64,000 nucleotides of DNA from NCBI GenBank assembly GCA_006384855.1, contig VCJN01003472.1, positions 124,001 to 188,000 on the forward strand, read 5' to 3'. The notes beneath the pieces were generated by a model that saw nothing but the letters and a program-made list of their open reading frames with translations, made no database searches and was not told the origin of the DNA. Positions 1 through 12,454 of the stretch are shown here, in pieces (position 1 is the first letter of the stretch; each line of letters begins with the position of its first letter). The DNA is from Tetraselmis striata. Taxonomy: Eukaryota > Chlorophyta > Chlorodendrophyceae > Chlorodendrales > Chlorodendraceae. The translations under genes were made by a program, and so were the position numbers.

Positions 1-1116
1 GCTGACCGCTTAGACCCCAAGCGATGGCTTGTAACCAGAAAGGATATGCTCACACTATACAATGCCATCGCTGAATTTGAAAAAGAACATGGTCCGCTGG
101 ATCCTAGCCGAATCTTCAATCTAGATGAGACCTCTTTTAGACCTGATGGGAGAGTGGAGCGGGTCATCACCAGGAAGGGGGCCAAGCGTACACACACGTT
201 GCAGAACGCATCGCGGTTCTCCATCACTATTCTACCTGTCATTGTCGCTGATGGCACACAGCTTCCACCTCTTTTCATTGTGAAGGGAGAAACATGCCAG
301 ATTGGTGGGGCAAGCTAGACTTATCACACACCATTCTGAGGGACGCCGAGCTTACAACACAGAAGAATGCGTGGATGGACGGCGACCTCCACCACTACTG
401 GGTAGAGACGGTGTTCCTGCCCTACACAGAGGAACTACGCCGCACCGGCAAAATATTGCTGATCATTGACAACTTCAGGTGAGTAAGCTAGCTTGCACTT
501 AGCGACTTCTACCAGCTCAAAAGATGGCATGGGAAACTTGCAATTATCATCTTACATTTATGTGTGGATTTTTATCCAGCGGGCACATTAAGGTTATTGC
601 GGCGGAGTGCGCGCTGACTGCAGCCCTCAGCGCAGAAGAGAGCCCTGACAACCCCGCGCATGCAACGCTCCAAGGAGCCTTGCAGGCTGCAGCAGGTGGC
701 CAGCCCGAACCCAAGCTACCCAAGAAGGTGACGCCAGCAACCTTGCAGAGGGTTGGCGCTGCCTTGGAGACAGCAGCGAAGGTAGAAGAAAAGAAGGAGC
801 AGCAAGTAAACAAGGCAGAGGAGGAGGTGGCGAACGCTATGTGCCGCAAGACAGAGTTAGCCGAAGCCGTGGCTGAAGCTGAGCTGAGTGTGCTAGGTGC
901 CCACGTCAAGGTTGCGGACGCTAAGATCGCCGCAGGGCAAGATTCAAGTGCGCGCGAGCGCCAAGATGCGCGTGACAAAATGAGCGTTTTGATAGCAGCG
1001 ACAGTGAGGAAGGCGAGAACGAGATAGAGGAGGAGGAAAAGGAGGATGGGGAACAGGGCGAGGACGAGCTGAACCCTGCCTACATAGACGAGGACGACGA
1101 GTGGCTGAACTGGTAG
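1..1116 (+). pseudogene. pogo/Tigger-like DDE transposase, 5' end off the window
   Basis: The frame is open from base 1. The catalytic-core signatures of the DDE_1 (pogo/Tigger/CENP-B-like) superfamily are visible: a first-Asp block NLDETSF near 120-140, followed by the conserved RKGAKRT stretch and a hydrophobic ILPVIVADGTQLPPLFIVKG strand. The frame then shifts near 290, continuing as an MPDWWGKLD stretch to a second-Asp block LLIIDNF at 455-476. A GTGAGT donor at 479 and a CCAG acceptor ending at 579 would splice this to SGHIKV in phase, giving IDNFSGH, as expected around the second Asp. The usual third acidic block (LPPxTxxxQPLD-like) is not seen. The tail is coiled-coil-like (560-980), then a second frame change near 980 leads to an Asp/Glu-rich C-terminus ending DDEWLNW at 1116. 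Family is clear; this copy is inactive. TIRs were not found. Confidence 0.75.
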
Positions 1117-1596
1117 CAAGTAGGTGTTACGAATTTGTAAGGTTCAGCCCCCCCCCCCCCCGGCCCGAGATCCCGCCCTCGTCCGCCTTCATCACCCACT
1201 CATCAAGCGTCCCCCAGCCCAGCATACGGACTCGCGGACTCAGAACCGGAGGGGGGGGGGGGGGCAGTATGTACCAAGGCGGATAGAGCGGCGAGCACAG
1301 CAAAGAGGGCTGGCTCAGTGGAGATGTCGAAAGTGTTGAAAGATAGGGCCGCCCGGGTTACTGCACCCCTGCCCTAACCCACGCGGCTAGCCAATGGGCA
1401 TGCAACCCTTACATGAGCACCATTGACCACGCCCGACCGCCCACACCTAGGGCAGCTTTATGGCTTGGATCGGTGGGGTTTGTGCCATTGCAGCTGCTTC
1501 CTGGGTCCTGTGGCAGGGCAGGTGGTGGCAGGAAGCCAAAAATGTGTTGAAGATAGGGCCGTTTCTCGCTATACCGATGCGACAATATTATTTTTT

Positions 1597-1712
1597 ACAT
1601 TAGTGCTTTAACATGTGCGACCTCTAACAGAACAAAAAGCAATTATGAAAGGTTGCCAGCAAAAAAGAGAGAAATATAGGCCTGAAACCAAGGTTACATG
1701 AGGCCAGGGAGC
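1597..1712 (+). repeat. Dispersed repeat family A, copy 1
   Basis: This stretch matches 52,540-52,720 on the same strand and 14,082-14,222 on the opposite strand. Shared landmarks include AGTGCTYTAACATRTGCG, TGAAAGGTTGCYAGCAAAA, GAGAGA and GAAACCAAGGT. The copies have diverged by substitutions and small indels. No TIR, pol III box or convincing protein is visible, so the class is unknown. Confidence 0.6.
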
Positions 1713-1747
1713 TGACAATGACGACAGAAATGCATGATAAATCCCTA

Positions 1748-1992
1748 ATAGTGCGCTCGGTTAAGCGGTCGCCTCGTCGTACGCGAGAGGTCCCGGGTTC
1801 GATTCCTGGCCGATGTTCTTTCAGCAATATCGACCTGGCGTGTCCTGGGTTTCCCCGGCTGATGCATGAGTCCTTCGGGGATCGAATGAGGCAATGGTCT
1901 ACGGGCTATGCCAGACCTACGACTGCAGTTGGCGCAAGAGGTCAAGTGCTGGGGCGTCTTCGGCCGATGTCCCGGGGCGAACTTTACTTTAG
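1748..1992 (+). mobile_element. tRNA-derived SINE, copy 1
   Basis: The 5' part carries a tRNA-like pol III promoter: a GGTTAAGCGG A-box-like stretch followed about 30 bases later by a good B box, GGTTCGATTCC. The body is shared with the copy at 2,592-2,870 and the 3' part with 57,752-57,905: CTTCGGGGATCGAATGAGG, CTACGACTGCAGTTGGC, AAGAGGTCAAGTGCTG and CGGCCGATG. No cloverleaf with a proper acceptor stem can be drawn, so this is a SINE rather than a tRNA gene. The antisense reading frames over it (RPGIEPGTSR-type peptides) are artefacts of the B box. Confidence 0.7.
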
Positions 1993-2591
1993 TTTAAATC
2001 CATAATAGAATGTACCCGCACTTGCGACTAATCCTTTAATTTGCATACCACGTTACTCCGTTTGTTGAACCTAGTCGCTATGTGACGATGATAATAATGC
2101 AGTGCATTCCTTGTCCGCTCGGTTGACAAGGCATCCTAGTGGTTGCATGACCTGAATACGCTTTCTCCTTCCCAGGTAGCGACCTACAGTATTTTCCTTG
2201 CGTTCTATTGACCCTATCCATGTAACCTTTTAAATTTCATGAGCTAGCTGCAAAAAGCTATCCATATACCCAATCCTGACACGAGAAGCGGACCATGGCC
2301 CGATTATTCTCCGCACGTGCTACTACAGGTAACCTTTTTTTAATGAACGATTTCGGCACGGCAGTCGCACACCACGAAAATAAAATGTAGGTATATAGTC
2401 ATATCGGAAATATAGAGGTTTGAATTACACCGCCGCCGCCGCTTCGTATTCCGCAAGGCAGAGAGCGCGGAGCAGGCCTTCCCGCCCCCCCCCCCCCCTC
2501 CCCCCCCCCGGGGGGGCCACCTCGCCCATCCCTTCCCGCCTCTCTGTCACAACCATACGGGTGCATGCGTAGTTGCCAAGCACCCGCAACG

Positions 2592-2870
2592 TTGAGCGGT
2601 CGTCTCGTATCATCCTTTGTATGCGAGAAGTACCGGGTTCGATTCCTGGTCGATAGATGTATTTCGGCAATATCGGCTCCGCGTGTAGTCCTGGGTTTAT
2701 TACCCCGTTGATATGCATTAATAGCCCTTCATCGGGGTTCGAATGAGGCAATGGTCTGAGGGCTATGCCATACCTACGACCGAAGTTGGCGCAAGAGGTC
2801 AAGTGTTGGGGCAACTTCGGCCGATGTCCGATGGCCGATGCAACTTCGGGGCTGATGCGCGGACGACGCG
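2592..2870 (+). mobile_element. tRNA-derived SINE, copy 2
   Basis: Second copy of the family at 1,748-1,992: GAGCGGTCGTCTCGT, B box GGTTCGATTCC at about 2,636, then the same unique body and the ending AAGAGGTCAAGTGTTGGGG. It has small insertions relative to copy 1 and a duplicated GGCCGATG near the end. It follows a mixed C/G homopolymer at 2,486-2,515. Confidence 0.65.
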
Positions 2871-3295
2871 ATGATGCGATGATGACTATGGCACTGCTAT
2901 TGCGATTGTCATCGTCATACATTATGCATAAATGCCATTTGTGTCGTCATATGTGTACATACATATCACCACATCATCGTAATATGCATCCATATCAATG
3001 TATGTAGACTTCTATTTATAAATAAATGTCACTAAGTTATCAAGATCACGGGCGCATATATGTACATATGTGAGATACTATGGTGTAGTCGCTAATGTGT
3101 GTATGGACGAGATCGCGTGGTCAAGGCACCCGCAATTTAGGGTACCGGTAGATCCAGGCATGTTCTACTACATGCGTCAAAAGCAATTAGCGGATTTTTC
3201 AACAGCTTCACTTCAAAGTCGGTGCCCCACGCGGCACAGCAAGCCGTTCGGCAATGAGTACATATAACAAAACAAAGCATCATTGTTACTTTCGG

Positions 3296-3420
3296 GCTGC
3301 GGCCTGAGCGTTTAAGTGGCGCTCTTCGTACGCGCGCACGCCCGAACTTGCGGAGGTTCGATTCTCGCAGGGGGCAGATTTCCTCGCTTGACTGAGGCGG
3401 GCCCGCCACGTGCGAACCAG
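3296..3420 (+). repeat. Possible second tRNA-like SINE fragment
   Basis: A B-box-like GGTTCGATTCTC at about 3,355-3,366 is preceded by a weak A-box-like GAGCGTTTAAGTGGCGC about 45 bases upstream. The spacing would suit a tRNA with a long variable arm, but no acceptor stem pairs. The sequence differs from the SINE at 1.7 kb. Only one copy was noticed in the window, so this is tentative. Confidence 0.3.
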
Positions 3421-5409
3421 GGTGCGCGGACTTAGCGCGGACTTAGGGGGCACGGGTGCGGGTGCGACTAAGTGCCGCACACAGTTTGCAGCCACACTGT
3501 CACCTTATGTACCGCGCGCTTGTACTGCGTTTTTTGCGCATTTTATTGCCAACCGGCAGTTTCCGTTTTTTCCGGGGAGCGGTAGAGGGAAGGTATCGCT
3601 AGCTTGTGAAGCGCATACGCCAAACGCGGGCATGGGCTCGCGACGCAAATAGCCGCAACATGACCCCGCATGTTTTCAGAGTAGGGCATAGAAAATAGAT
3701 ATTCCTAGGTATACACCGCATACAAGCGATGTAACGCATTTGCATGCATCTAGCAAGATGTAGCAGCATTTCACCAATTCTATATGTAAATGCGTATATG
3801 TCCACCATAGGCCATCGCATTCATTGTGCGATTATGAGGGCCGGCTAGCTCGAGGGAAGATGAGGAAATTGAGTTTGAAATTGAGTTTGAAATTGAAATT
3901 GATTAGATATGCTAATTTGCTGCGTCCACTGGCCCATACCGAGCTGTTCTCAGGGCATGCTATCTCTAACCATGCTAGGGAACACTAGGTGTAATTACAG
4001 CTCAAGCTACCGGCCATCCTCTTGTGTGTCCAAGCCCCTCCTGCCTCAAGCGGGTTGTAGCTAGGACAGCAGCGCCCCTCAGTTGTCCCTACCTAAGTCA
4101 GTCCTATCCCATTCTGAGCTCAGCAGGTAAGCTTATCAGCCGAAGCGTCCCGCCTACAACTACTAAGGTGAGATGGGGGAAGGGGCTGACCGAATAGCTA
4201 CGTGTTGCTCAGTATTTATACGCCGCTGAGCCGGCTAGTAGGATTAGTGGGGGCTGCGATGCCCTCCTTCATGAGAGTGAGTATTTGTTGTATGTGGCGG
4301 GTTGTGGTAATCGGCGATGGGGACATCCTATATTTTGGGCGGTGTTGTCATGATTGTGTGATGTCTTAGTAGCTGCACCGGTCACAGAGGTTAGAAGTGG
4401 CCGGTGTTCTTGAGTGAGCTGGCCTGCTTGTCGCTGCGGTGGATCGCGCGGCAGTTATTGATGCGAGCCGCCAGATGGCTGGGCTGCTTCGTCGTCCGGT
4501 TCCCATTCGATGTCGGAGTCGTGAGTGCCAAAGAGGCGCGGTGCGGGTGGTGCCACCTGATCGGCTACGGCTCATGGGCTGCTTCTTCGTGTGCTTGGCA
4601 GATGCGGCTGCCTTGCCCTTGCCTGCTGGGAGGGGCTGGCGGGGGTGGTGTTCGAGCTGGATCGAGTGGCGCTGTGAGTTACGCAGTCGATATGACTAAG
4701 ATGAGGATATATGCCCACATGGCGGCAATCAGTTGGGCGACGTGTGGCGTGCAGCCTGCGCAGGGAGTAAGACCTACCCGTTTATCACTTTTGACTCATG
4801 CAGTATCAGTATGTTACTTAATAATATCGTGCTCATGTATTACTTGTACAAGTTCAATTCGTAAATCAACTACCGGGTATGAAATACGAGTGTTATTATT
4901 GCTTGGTGCACGTTGCCGATTGACGGGGCGGGGTGACGGGTGCGGCCGGCCGCAGGGGGTCGGCTGGGAGACCATATGTGTTGGTGGGTTACAGCGGAGT
5001 GAGGCACCGACAGGTGGTAGCCGGTGCCATAAGCCAGCATGCTACTACATGCAAGCACTATGCGCCACTTGTCCTATGGTGAACATGCAGTGTTGCCATA
5101 TGATAGCTCCTTTGAAACATCCCGTATTGGGGTTGATCCCCGTACATCTCCGGAATAAGAGGGTGCATGGGTGGGCTGAGCAAGCGCTTTGGTAAGTCCG
5201 CCATCCAGCATGTTGGTGGTAGTGCACAACACTTCCCGCGGCTACTCGTCTCCCATAAAATACAGCGAACAAATCTTGAAATACCGGCCGGGCGCATCGC
5301 GCCGCGTACGATTTCTTTTGCAACACCGCCGCGGCATGCAGCGCATGTTGCACCGCAACGAGCTGCTTCGCTCAAGTTGATTTATTACATTGTTTGACAG
5401 CAGTCGCCC
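3421..5409. other. No recognised gene
   Basis: Nothing recognisable was found. There is a short GAAATTGA-type microrepeat at 3,865-3,902 (units of TTGAAATTGAGT). A 263-codon open frame at 4,404-5,195 (+) has no recognisable domain and no splice or codon support; I do not call it a gene. This stretch may include the unmarked 5' end of the copia fossil that follows. Confidence 0.4.
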
Positions 5410-8400
5410 ACACGAGCGGTATCGCGGTGGGCCAGGGCAAGCCCGCGAGCTGCATGGATGGTAGACGGCATGGTGGAGTCTAGATCCGGAACCGATGAGG
5501 GGCCCCTTGCTCCCGGATTCGGCACTCCGAGAGGTTCCGAGCACGAGATACGAACGCAGCTCAAACAATAACTAAAGCAACGTCTAGAGCAATACTCCGA
5601 GCTACAGCACGAGTTGGCGATGTACCTCAATGAACAATAATACGATATGCACCACATTGTTGGCATCGGTCCTCAAGCAACCACCGCTATTACCCCAAGG
5701 CCACGGCGCCGCCCGAATGACGGTCCGACGAAGGCAGTTATCTCGGGGGCTGCAAGCGGAAGCATACCGCTCACCCGCAGCTCGTCGTCCGACGCTTAGT
5801 GTGGCCAACCTGGCGGATGGGGGTTCTTGGCAGAAAGGCACGAACCGCGGAATGGACAAGATATCGCGTGGTGTAAAACTTGACCCCCCGAAACTGACTC
5901 GACCCATGGGATTCGCTGAATGGAATAAAGAGGCGTTCGTGTTGTTCGACACTCTCAGCAAGAGTTCCGAGGTATTGGCTCAAATGGTCATGGGGGCTGA
6001 TGATCCCGATAACAACCCGGCCGGCAGTAGAGGGGTATAAGTACAATCTACTAGGGTAAATGACACTAGGGCACACCGAGGCACGGTCCCAGCTGCGGTT
6101 GCTGAAGGACTCGACCGCGACCGACCGTGGCGATGTGGCATGGGCCAACCTCTGCCATCGTCTCGACAGTAGGCGGGGCATGCATTTCACGATGAATCTC
6201 ATAAATGAGGTGATGGGACCTCTAGGCGAATCCAAGGAGACACTCGTCAAGTGACTCGACGCTACGTGGGCGACAGTGACTGCGTACGACGCGGTTTTGG
6301 CTGTTGACGACCGACTCCGCTATTTGTCGATGATCATCCAAGTTGTTCTAACGGGCATAGAATCTCCAGGCCAATACAACACCATCAAGACCAATATGGT
6401 CTTCGCTCTCGACCTACACTAGTGCGGCGCCGAAGCGGTATTCGCTGAGCTACGACATCACGCGGGTATCCACGGCGGTTCGGAAAGTCTTGGTCCCCCC
6501 GTCGCACCATCGACAATCGGCGGCGTTGGGCCCTCTTCATGCCCGACTGCCGGCAAAGAGAAGTCTCACGGCAAGTTCCGCAAGTCCTCGTTCTTTGGCA
6601 AATGCGTCGCGTGTGGCGAGAAGCACATGATATCGTCAGCGACTCGGCAAGGGTGGCGTTTCAACGCACCAAAATCAAAACACTGAAACTCAAGTACCCC
6701 GAACGCGCGAAAGCCGAGAGCAAACCGTCCGGCGGTCGGAGCTGTTATGGCAACACTGCCGGAGGACCCCGTCGACGACGATGCCGAATCGTCAAGCAAC
6801 GACCTGACCCCCGAGGAGGAGAAAGTGCTCTCCAGGGATCACTCACCCACGCCCCAAGCTGCCTTCACGTCGGCGTGCATAGCGGCGCATGCTGTGGGGC
6901 AAGCATGGATGATGGATTAAGCACGCGCCCCCGAGAACGTTACGGCCTTCCATACCGACTTCGAATCGTTTCGTCACGAATCGAGTCGCGGCAAACTCGG
7001 GGGAGTGAGCACTCCCATAGAAGGCAATGGCATGGTCCGCATCCGGGCATCACTACTGGCCAGAGGCACATGCGTGTTATGCATGCCAGCGGCTTACTGC
7101 CCCTCGCTTATTAACGCCAATGCAATGAGAGTGGGCAGAGTATTGAGCTAATCATGATTACAACAACATATACCATGTGACATCACCAACCCCACCCAAG
7201 CTGATTATGGCACTGTGACCCGTGCGGCAGGAGTGGTGCGCTTAAGTGCTTGCTCCGGACTCTACATGATGCCCCCGATATCGGCGGACGGAGTTGATTT
7301 ACCTCATGTGGAGCGGACATCCCATGTCGCCAACGATGGCGCAAGTTGTTAAGCAAGTTGCCGTTCTATAGCACAAGAGACTAGGCCATCGGGGCATGGG
7401 CACAGTACATGCGCAACATGATAATGGCATGCCAACCTTACCCGCGTTCCCGGCGGTTGTAAGAAACATTCCCTGTCACTCATGTCTCCAGAACAAAGCA
7501 ACGACATCAACAATGAGTCGTCATGCAATGGATCTACCGGGCAAATGCATCAGCCCTCTGTCCGTTGATGTTCTTGGCCTCATTCACATCACATCACATG
7601 GTGGGTTCAGATGGACAATCGGCGTCGTTTGCCATCTCTCGGGTTAATTGGCAAAGACATATGCGCACAATAAAAGAGACGTATAAGGTTCTACCGCCCG
7701 CTATGCGATCAACGCTCAACGAGGTCAGACATTATTACCTCAAATATTGGGCGGGGGCGGGTAGCCCGTTTGCTCCGGTCACTAGGTTTGGCAAGGATTC
7801 CATCTTTGAGATCACTGCCATGGATGACCTGGTCGGCGGCTTGGGGGGGGGGGGGGGGGGGGTGAGCGGACCGCACCATATCGTCATCATCATCATCATC
7901 ATGGCAAGATTGAAAGGCCATGAGGCACCCTCAGAGACGGCGCCACGAGCGGGATGACTGACATGTCAGTCTCCATCTACAAGTAGTCAAGTATTGGACC
8001 ACCGCCATCAACACGAGTCTCCGGTTGAAGAACATACGATCCGCTATGGCTGCGGGCAACACTGATCGTCGGGAAGCACCATTGCGTGTTCTAACTAAAG
8101 GCAACATATTAATTCCCACATCGAGAAGACACAAGTCTATAAATGCAAGGTATTTGTCAAAGTGTCAAATGGAACTCGCAAGATGTTGGACGGTAGCAAG
8201 GCACGGATCGGGGTCTTTGTGGGATACCCCAGAAATTGACGACTTGGTTGGTTGGTACTCAATCCCGCCACGGACAGGATCACAGTCACCGTCCACGTCC
8301 GATTCATCGAGACTGAGAGCGGCTTTTATCGCAGCCCGCACGAGGACTGCTCCATTATCCTTGAGGCCCTTGAGAGACCGTACGCAGCCGAACTTGAGTA

Positions 8401-9385
8401 TGCGGCGGACATCGCACCTCATGATATGGACGAGGGTGGAGACATCATGACACCAAATGCACCGAACATACCGCACTCGTCCGAGTACGTCTCTGGCCGA
8501 CCCACCAGAATTAGACGGCATCATGAGCGCTTAGCTCCATTGATAGCAAGCGACATCCGACACCCACTGATATACCGATGTACTATGTTAGCTACCCGTG
8601 GATGGACCAACCGATGGCCCTACTGACCGTATCGGCATCTTGTAGTTGCATGGGTTCCAAAACCCCGCAACTTTAAGGAGGGAATTGACCCGATTTTGCG
8701 ACCCCGAGGCACCACATATTCATGCGGAGTGGGAGGGACTAGTGGACAATCCCACATGGGATCCGGTTGCGCGCCCATCGCCTGGCGAAGGAACAGTCAT
8801 GCCGAACAAGTGGGTATTCACAGCTAATGTGCTAGCCGATGAATCACTAGACAAGCCCAAATATCTCCATACGGATGGATTGGATGTGGGACATGCATTC
8901 GCACTTGTGATCCGTATCTCCAGCCTCCATGTGTTTTACACCTTCGTGGCGGCCATGTATCTCTACCTCCACCATCTTGATGTGGTGGCAGCTTATCTCA
9001 ACGCCGGGATCGTTGCAAGGGAAAAGGTAGTCATATAGGATGGATTCAATGATGGAATTGGCAGAGTATGTATGCTACGCAAATGCATGTATAGACTATG
9101 TCAGTCAAGCAGGTCTCGTATCAGATGCTCATCAAGTAGCTCAAAAGCAAAGGCATGATACAGTGCGAGGCAGACCCATGCATGCATCCACATCTTCAAG
9201 CAGGGCGACATCTGCTATATTGGGCGTCTATGTCGATGATATGGAATTTGCATGGAGTGATGATGACTGGCTGGAATACGTTCCAACCGGTCTTCTATGC
9301 TCAAGTTCAAGGTCAAATCGGGGCAGCCATGGGTTACCGGCATGTCGATTGACTATGACAGACCACGTCGCAAGCTTGCGCAGTT
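5410..9385 (+). mobile_element. Ty1/copia retrotransposon fossil, broken
   Basis: Plus-strand remains lie in the order expected for Ty1/copia. A Gag-like region with a Cys/His stretch near 6,600 covers about 5.5-6.7 kb. A protease-like region follows at 6.9-7.1 kb. GAG-pre-integrase and integrase pieces lie around 7.38-8.0 kb (LGHRG then a Cys-Leu-Gln-Asn-Lys zinc-finger part). The reverse transcriptase follows at 8.65-9.38 kb, with PNKWVF, LDVVAAYLNA and the catalytic GVYVDDM. The element is clearly dead, with roughly ten or more interruptions, and has no recognised LTRs. A G run lies inside it at about 7,843-7,861. It ends abruptly against the minus-strand element at about 9,380, so the RNase H end is absent. 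Age cannot be dated without LTRs; the level of decay suggests an old insertion. Confidence 0.7.
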
Positions 9386-11720
9386 CGTCCATCATGGCGG
9401 GCGAGCGGGGGGTGTAGTGGCCGAGGACTTCCACTACTGACTGACTCTCCTCGTGCAGGAGAACCTGGCCGCCGCAAAGGAGCGGCAAGAAAGAGAGGAC
9501 GGCGAGGCGAACCGCCTTCAACTCCTTCAAGGTGATGTGTTGCTACACATCCGGATGTTGCCAGAACCCCCGCGCCTCGCTGTTGTTGTGGAGCACTGCC
9601 CCCCCAGCCATAACACGGTTGCTGTCGGCGGACCCCGCGGGCAAGAAGATCGAGCGGCTGTTGTTTACCGTCGGAACGTCGACTCACCAACGGAGGTCGA
9701 GCCGCAACTGGTAAGTCATCTTCACATTCTTGCCCCAACCCTCCCGGGAACCCAGCACGGAGTGCAGCTCTCGCTGGTAGAGCCGTGCAGCGGGGATCGC
9801 GAGGTACATGTACTGCGCCTTGCCATCTAGGGTGCGGAGCTGGCGGGCGGGTAGCCAGCGTCGGTCGGCCACGGCTCGCTTTAGCATGCCCGATGCTAGC
9901 CGGAAGAGCGCCGCCAACTTTGCTTCCGGTGCCGGCGGAACTCGCCACGGACCGTCTCGATCGCGAGGCCCACATGTTCGCACATCTGGACCGGCCGCCA
10001 ACTGGCCTTGTCCGGGTCCCGGCTCAGGCCAGCTAGTCGAGTAACGTTGCTACGCGGCCGCGGAGCGCGAGCGCCGCTCGCTCCGACTCCGCGAAAAACA
10101 GAAAGTCGTCCATGTAGGGCAGCATCCACGCCCCCTTCCAGCGCGTGTTGCGGAAATAGCGGCGTCTGGGCCGCTTGAATAGAGTAGGGCGCGCGGGGGG
10201 GGGGGGGGGGGGGGGGCATCGGGGTTCGACGGCGCAAGCGGCTTTGGCGGGCGTAGGTGTTGGACGAAACCCTCGGCGAGCTTGCAGAAATAGTAGTTGC
10301 TGCAACGCAAGCCCGTGGGCAGACCCGCGAGCCGGTAGAGCGTGCCGCGGTAGTTCACCATGAAGTTGTCGCGATTCGCCTCGTTGATGCCGAGGGTGTA
10401 GTAGCCGTCCGCTAGGTCGAAGGATACCATCCAGTCGCGCTCGCGGGTCAGGCTCTTGAGATGCTTGAGTATCTCGTAACTCAACTTCAGCTCCTTGCAG
10501 TAGCGGTTGAGATGTCGTAAGTTGATAATAAGGCGTCACTTGGTTGGTGCCGGGCTTGGGGACGACCAAGAGTCGCGACACCCACCATCATGAATGCCTT
10601 TTTTCCTACGCGCCGGTCTTGAGAAAACGTGATGGCTCGGCGGCCATGAAGTTTAGTTGGTCCGGCGTCGCGCCTTGCATCGAGACGCCATGGTTGAAGG
10701 GTGGTGGTCGTGTGTTGTTGATGACGGGGATACGGATACCATGGCGGATTCATCCCAGAAAATGATGCTCGCTCGCACCGATGTCGGCCCACTCGGGCGC
10801 TTGCCTCCGCACCGTTTGACGCATATAGAGAGAAGGTGGGTCGCAGGAGTCGGGGCGACGGGTCACACCATCATTACTTCGGCGCCGTCGACGGCTTCTT
10901 GGGGTTATTGGGGTGGGGCTTGAGCTTTGGGTCGGGCTTCACGGGCGTGACCTTCGCAAACGCTGCTCCGCCGGATGCGGCCTTGGCACTCGCCATGAGA
11001 GAGTCAGACCGCCTCGAGCGTCTTGTTGATGAAGGCTCGGTGTAGCGCGTCGTAGTCGGAGGACGCGATGGGGGCCTTGGGCTTGAGAAAATGGTCGTAG
11101 GCGAGGCGGCTCGAGAAAACTCGGTCCGTTTCCGACGTCTCCCCTCCGTCCTTGGTGTGTCGGACATAGGATACCCGGACACGCGAGGCCTCCTCGATCG
11201 CGCCGTGGGTGCGACAGCACTCACTTCAGATTGCGAGCGCGGCCTCCGTATATGGCTTCGCGGGAGTTGTTTGAAGCGCTGCCGTAGCTAAATCCCACGC
11301 CGTGTTATCGCAAGAGGCGTAAGCGGCGAGCACGCGGCGGAGCGGTATTCGTCGAGCGTGGCGGCATGCCGGGCGGCGAGATGCCGGTATGATGTGTCGC
11401 AGATGAGGTGCTTATGGGGTAGCTCTAGTCCCGGGGGGTGTGAGGACCCCGCAGCTCGTTGTCGACTAAGTCGGCCTCGGGTGGGGGTGCAAGGGGCGTC
11501 GGGTGGAAGGCCAATGCTCGCCGATCGTTTTTTGCGGCCGTAGCCGGTGCCAGTGCTGCGCCGCGCTCCTATACTCGGGAGTCGCGTTACCACCCTCCGG
11601 TAACTCGGTAGTACCGGCGGGAATGGCAGGCTGGGTGCCAGGTGCGGGAAAATTTGCAGCCAGCTGGACGGCTGGGCGGGTTGGGAAGTCGGCGAACGCC
11701 GAGTCCACGCATTTCGAAAG
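9350..11720 (-). mobile_element. DIRS/Ngaro-like (tyrosine-recombinase retroelement) RT-RNase H fossil, broken
   Basis: Read on the minus strand, the parts run from a Gag-like region (about 11.7-10.8 kb) into a reverse transcriptase. RT landmarks are SRLLVVPKPG (about 10,560), VSFDLADGYY (about 10,420), GLPTGLRCS and the catalytic LPYMDDFLFF (about 10,100). RNase H follows (HITLKELKAV near 9,530, then a TPRSPAMMDELRKL stretch near 9,390). The SFDL.DGYY and YMDD context and the RNase H ending are typical of DIRS-order elements. A poly-G run at about 10,195-10,216 interrupts it. No recombinase gene or terminal repeats are seen for this copy. It is broken, with several interruptions, and abuts the copia fossil near 9,380. 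Confidence 0.65.
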
Positions 11721-12245
11721 TCGCTCCTATAGCTCCACTACTCCGCATGATTATGTTATTTCGAGATCGAATAGGTGCGTCGTGGCTGCACTGCCAGTCG
11801 GTAATTCGGCTGACGCACCTCGGTGTCGTGTGCCATCGTTCGGTCGAGGTCGCTCCTCGAAACTGGAGGGGGAAGCTCTCTAGCTCGTACTAGTCGCATG
11901 GAGGGCTTCGTAAGCTTTCACTTTCGCATCTTCTAGAGCTACGGTAGCCGTTGCACGAGCCTGCGATGGCGAGCGCAAAGACAGAAGATGGCGGTAGATC
12001 TAGCCAGAGGGGGGCTTCTACATGGAAAAAGCAATCGGTGCGGCACGTCGTGCGTCGTAATTGTAGTTGTAACGTCATCAGCAATACGCCCGCGCGCGGC
12101 CTCAACAAAACTAGGGCTGCCAAACCCCAATATTCTCAATAAAGGTATAAGCTTCCCATGAGGACCTTTCTGATTGTCCTTTTTTATGGTGATTTCCGAT
12201 ATCGCCTTCTGCTGCTAGCTCATGTAAATAAGTGTACACGGTACT
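11721..12245. other. No recognised gene
   Basis: Moderately GC-rich spacer between the minus-strand retroelement fossil and the short palindromic element. Only short overlapping open frames on both strands; nothing identifiable. Confidence 0.4.
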
Positions 12246-12313
12246 TGTAAGGATACTGCGCAAAACGCACCAGGCACTGGTTGCCCACCCAGGCACTGGT
12301 ACATATCCTTACA
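12246..12313. repeat. Short palindrome-ended element, copy 1 (68 bp)
   Basis: The ends are perfect 10-bp inverted repeats, TGTAAGGATA and TATCCTTACA. Just inside is TGCGCAAAACGCACC at the left and GGTACA at the right. The second copy is at 14,244-14,298 with the same ends and the same internal GCGCAAAAC motif. It contains a short direct repeat, CAGGCACTGGT. It may be a tiny MITE or a folded regulatory motif. Confidence 0.5.
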
Positions 12314-12454
12314 CTCCCCCACGCCCCCCCCCCCCCCCCCTAGGATGGAGGACCTCCTCCAGTAACGTTTCGGCTTGGATTCGGTGGCGATTCGGATTGG
12401 CATTGGCCGTGGCGCATTGGCCGGGTCGTCCAACGTGCGGGATATCATATCATC

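Noticed and set aside
1745-1827. True tRNA gene at the B box
   Set aside because: The acceptor stem and anticodon loop do not form; the sequence is shared with other dispersed copies, so it is a SINE.
4404-5195. 263-codon plus-strand frame as a gene
   Set aside because: Composition is random-like, with no domain and competing frames on both strands.
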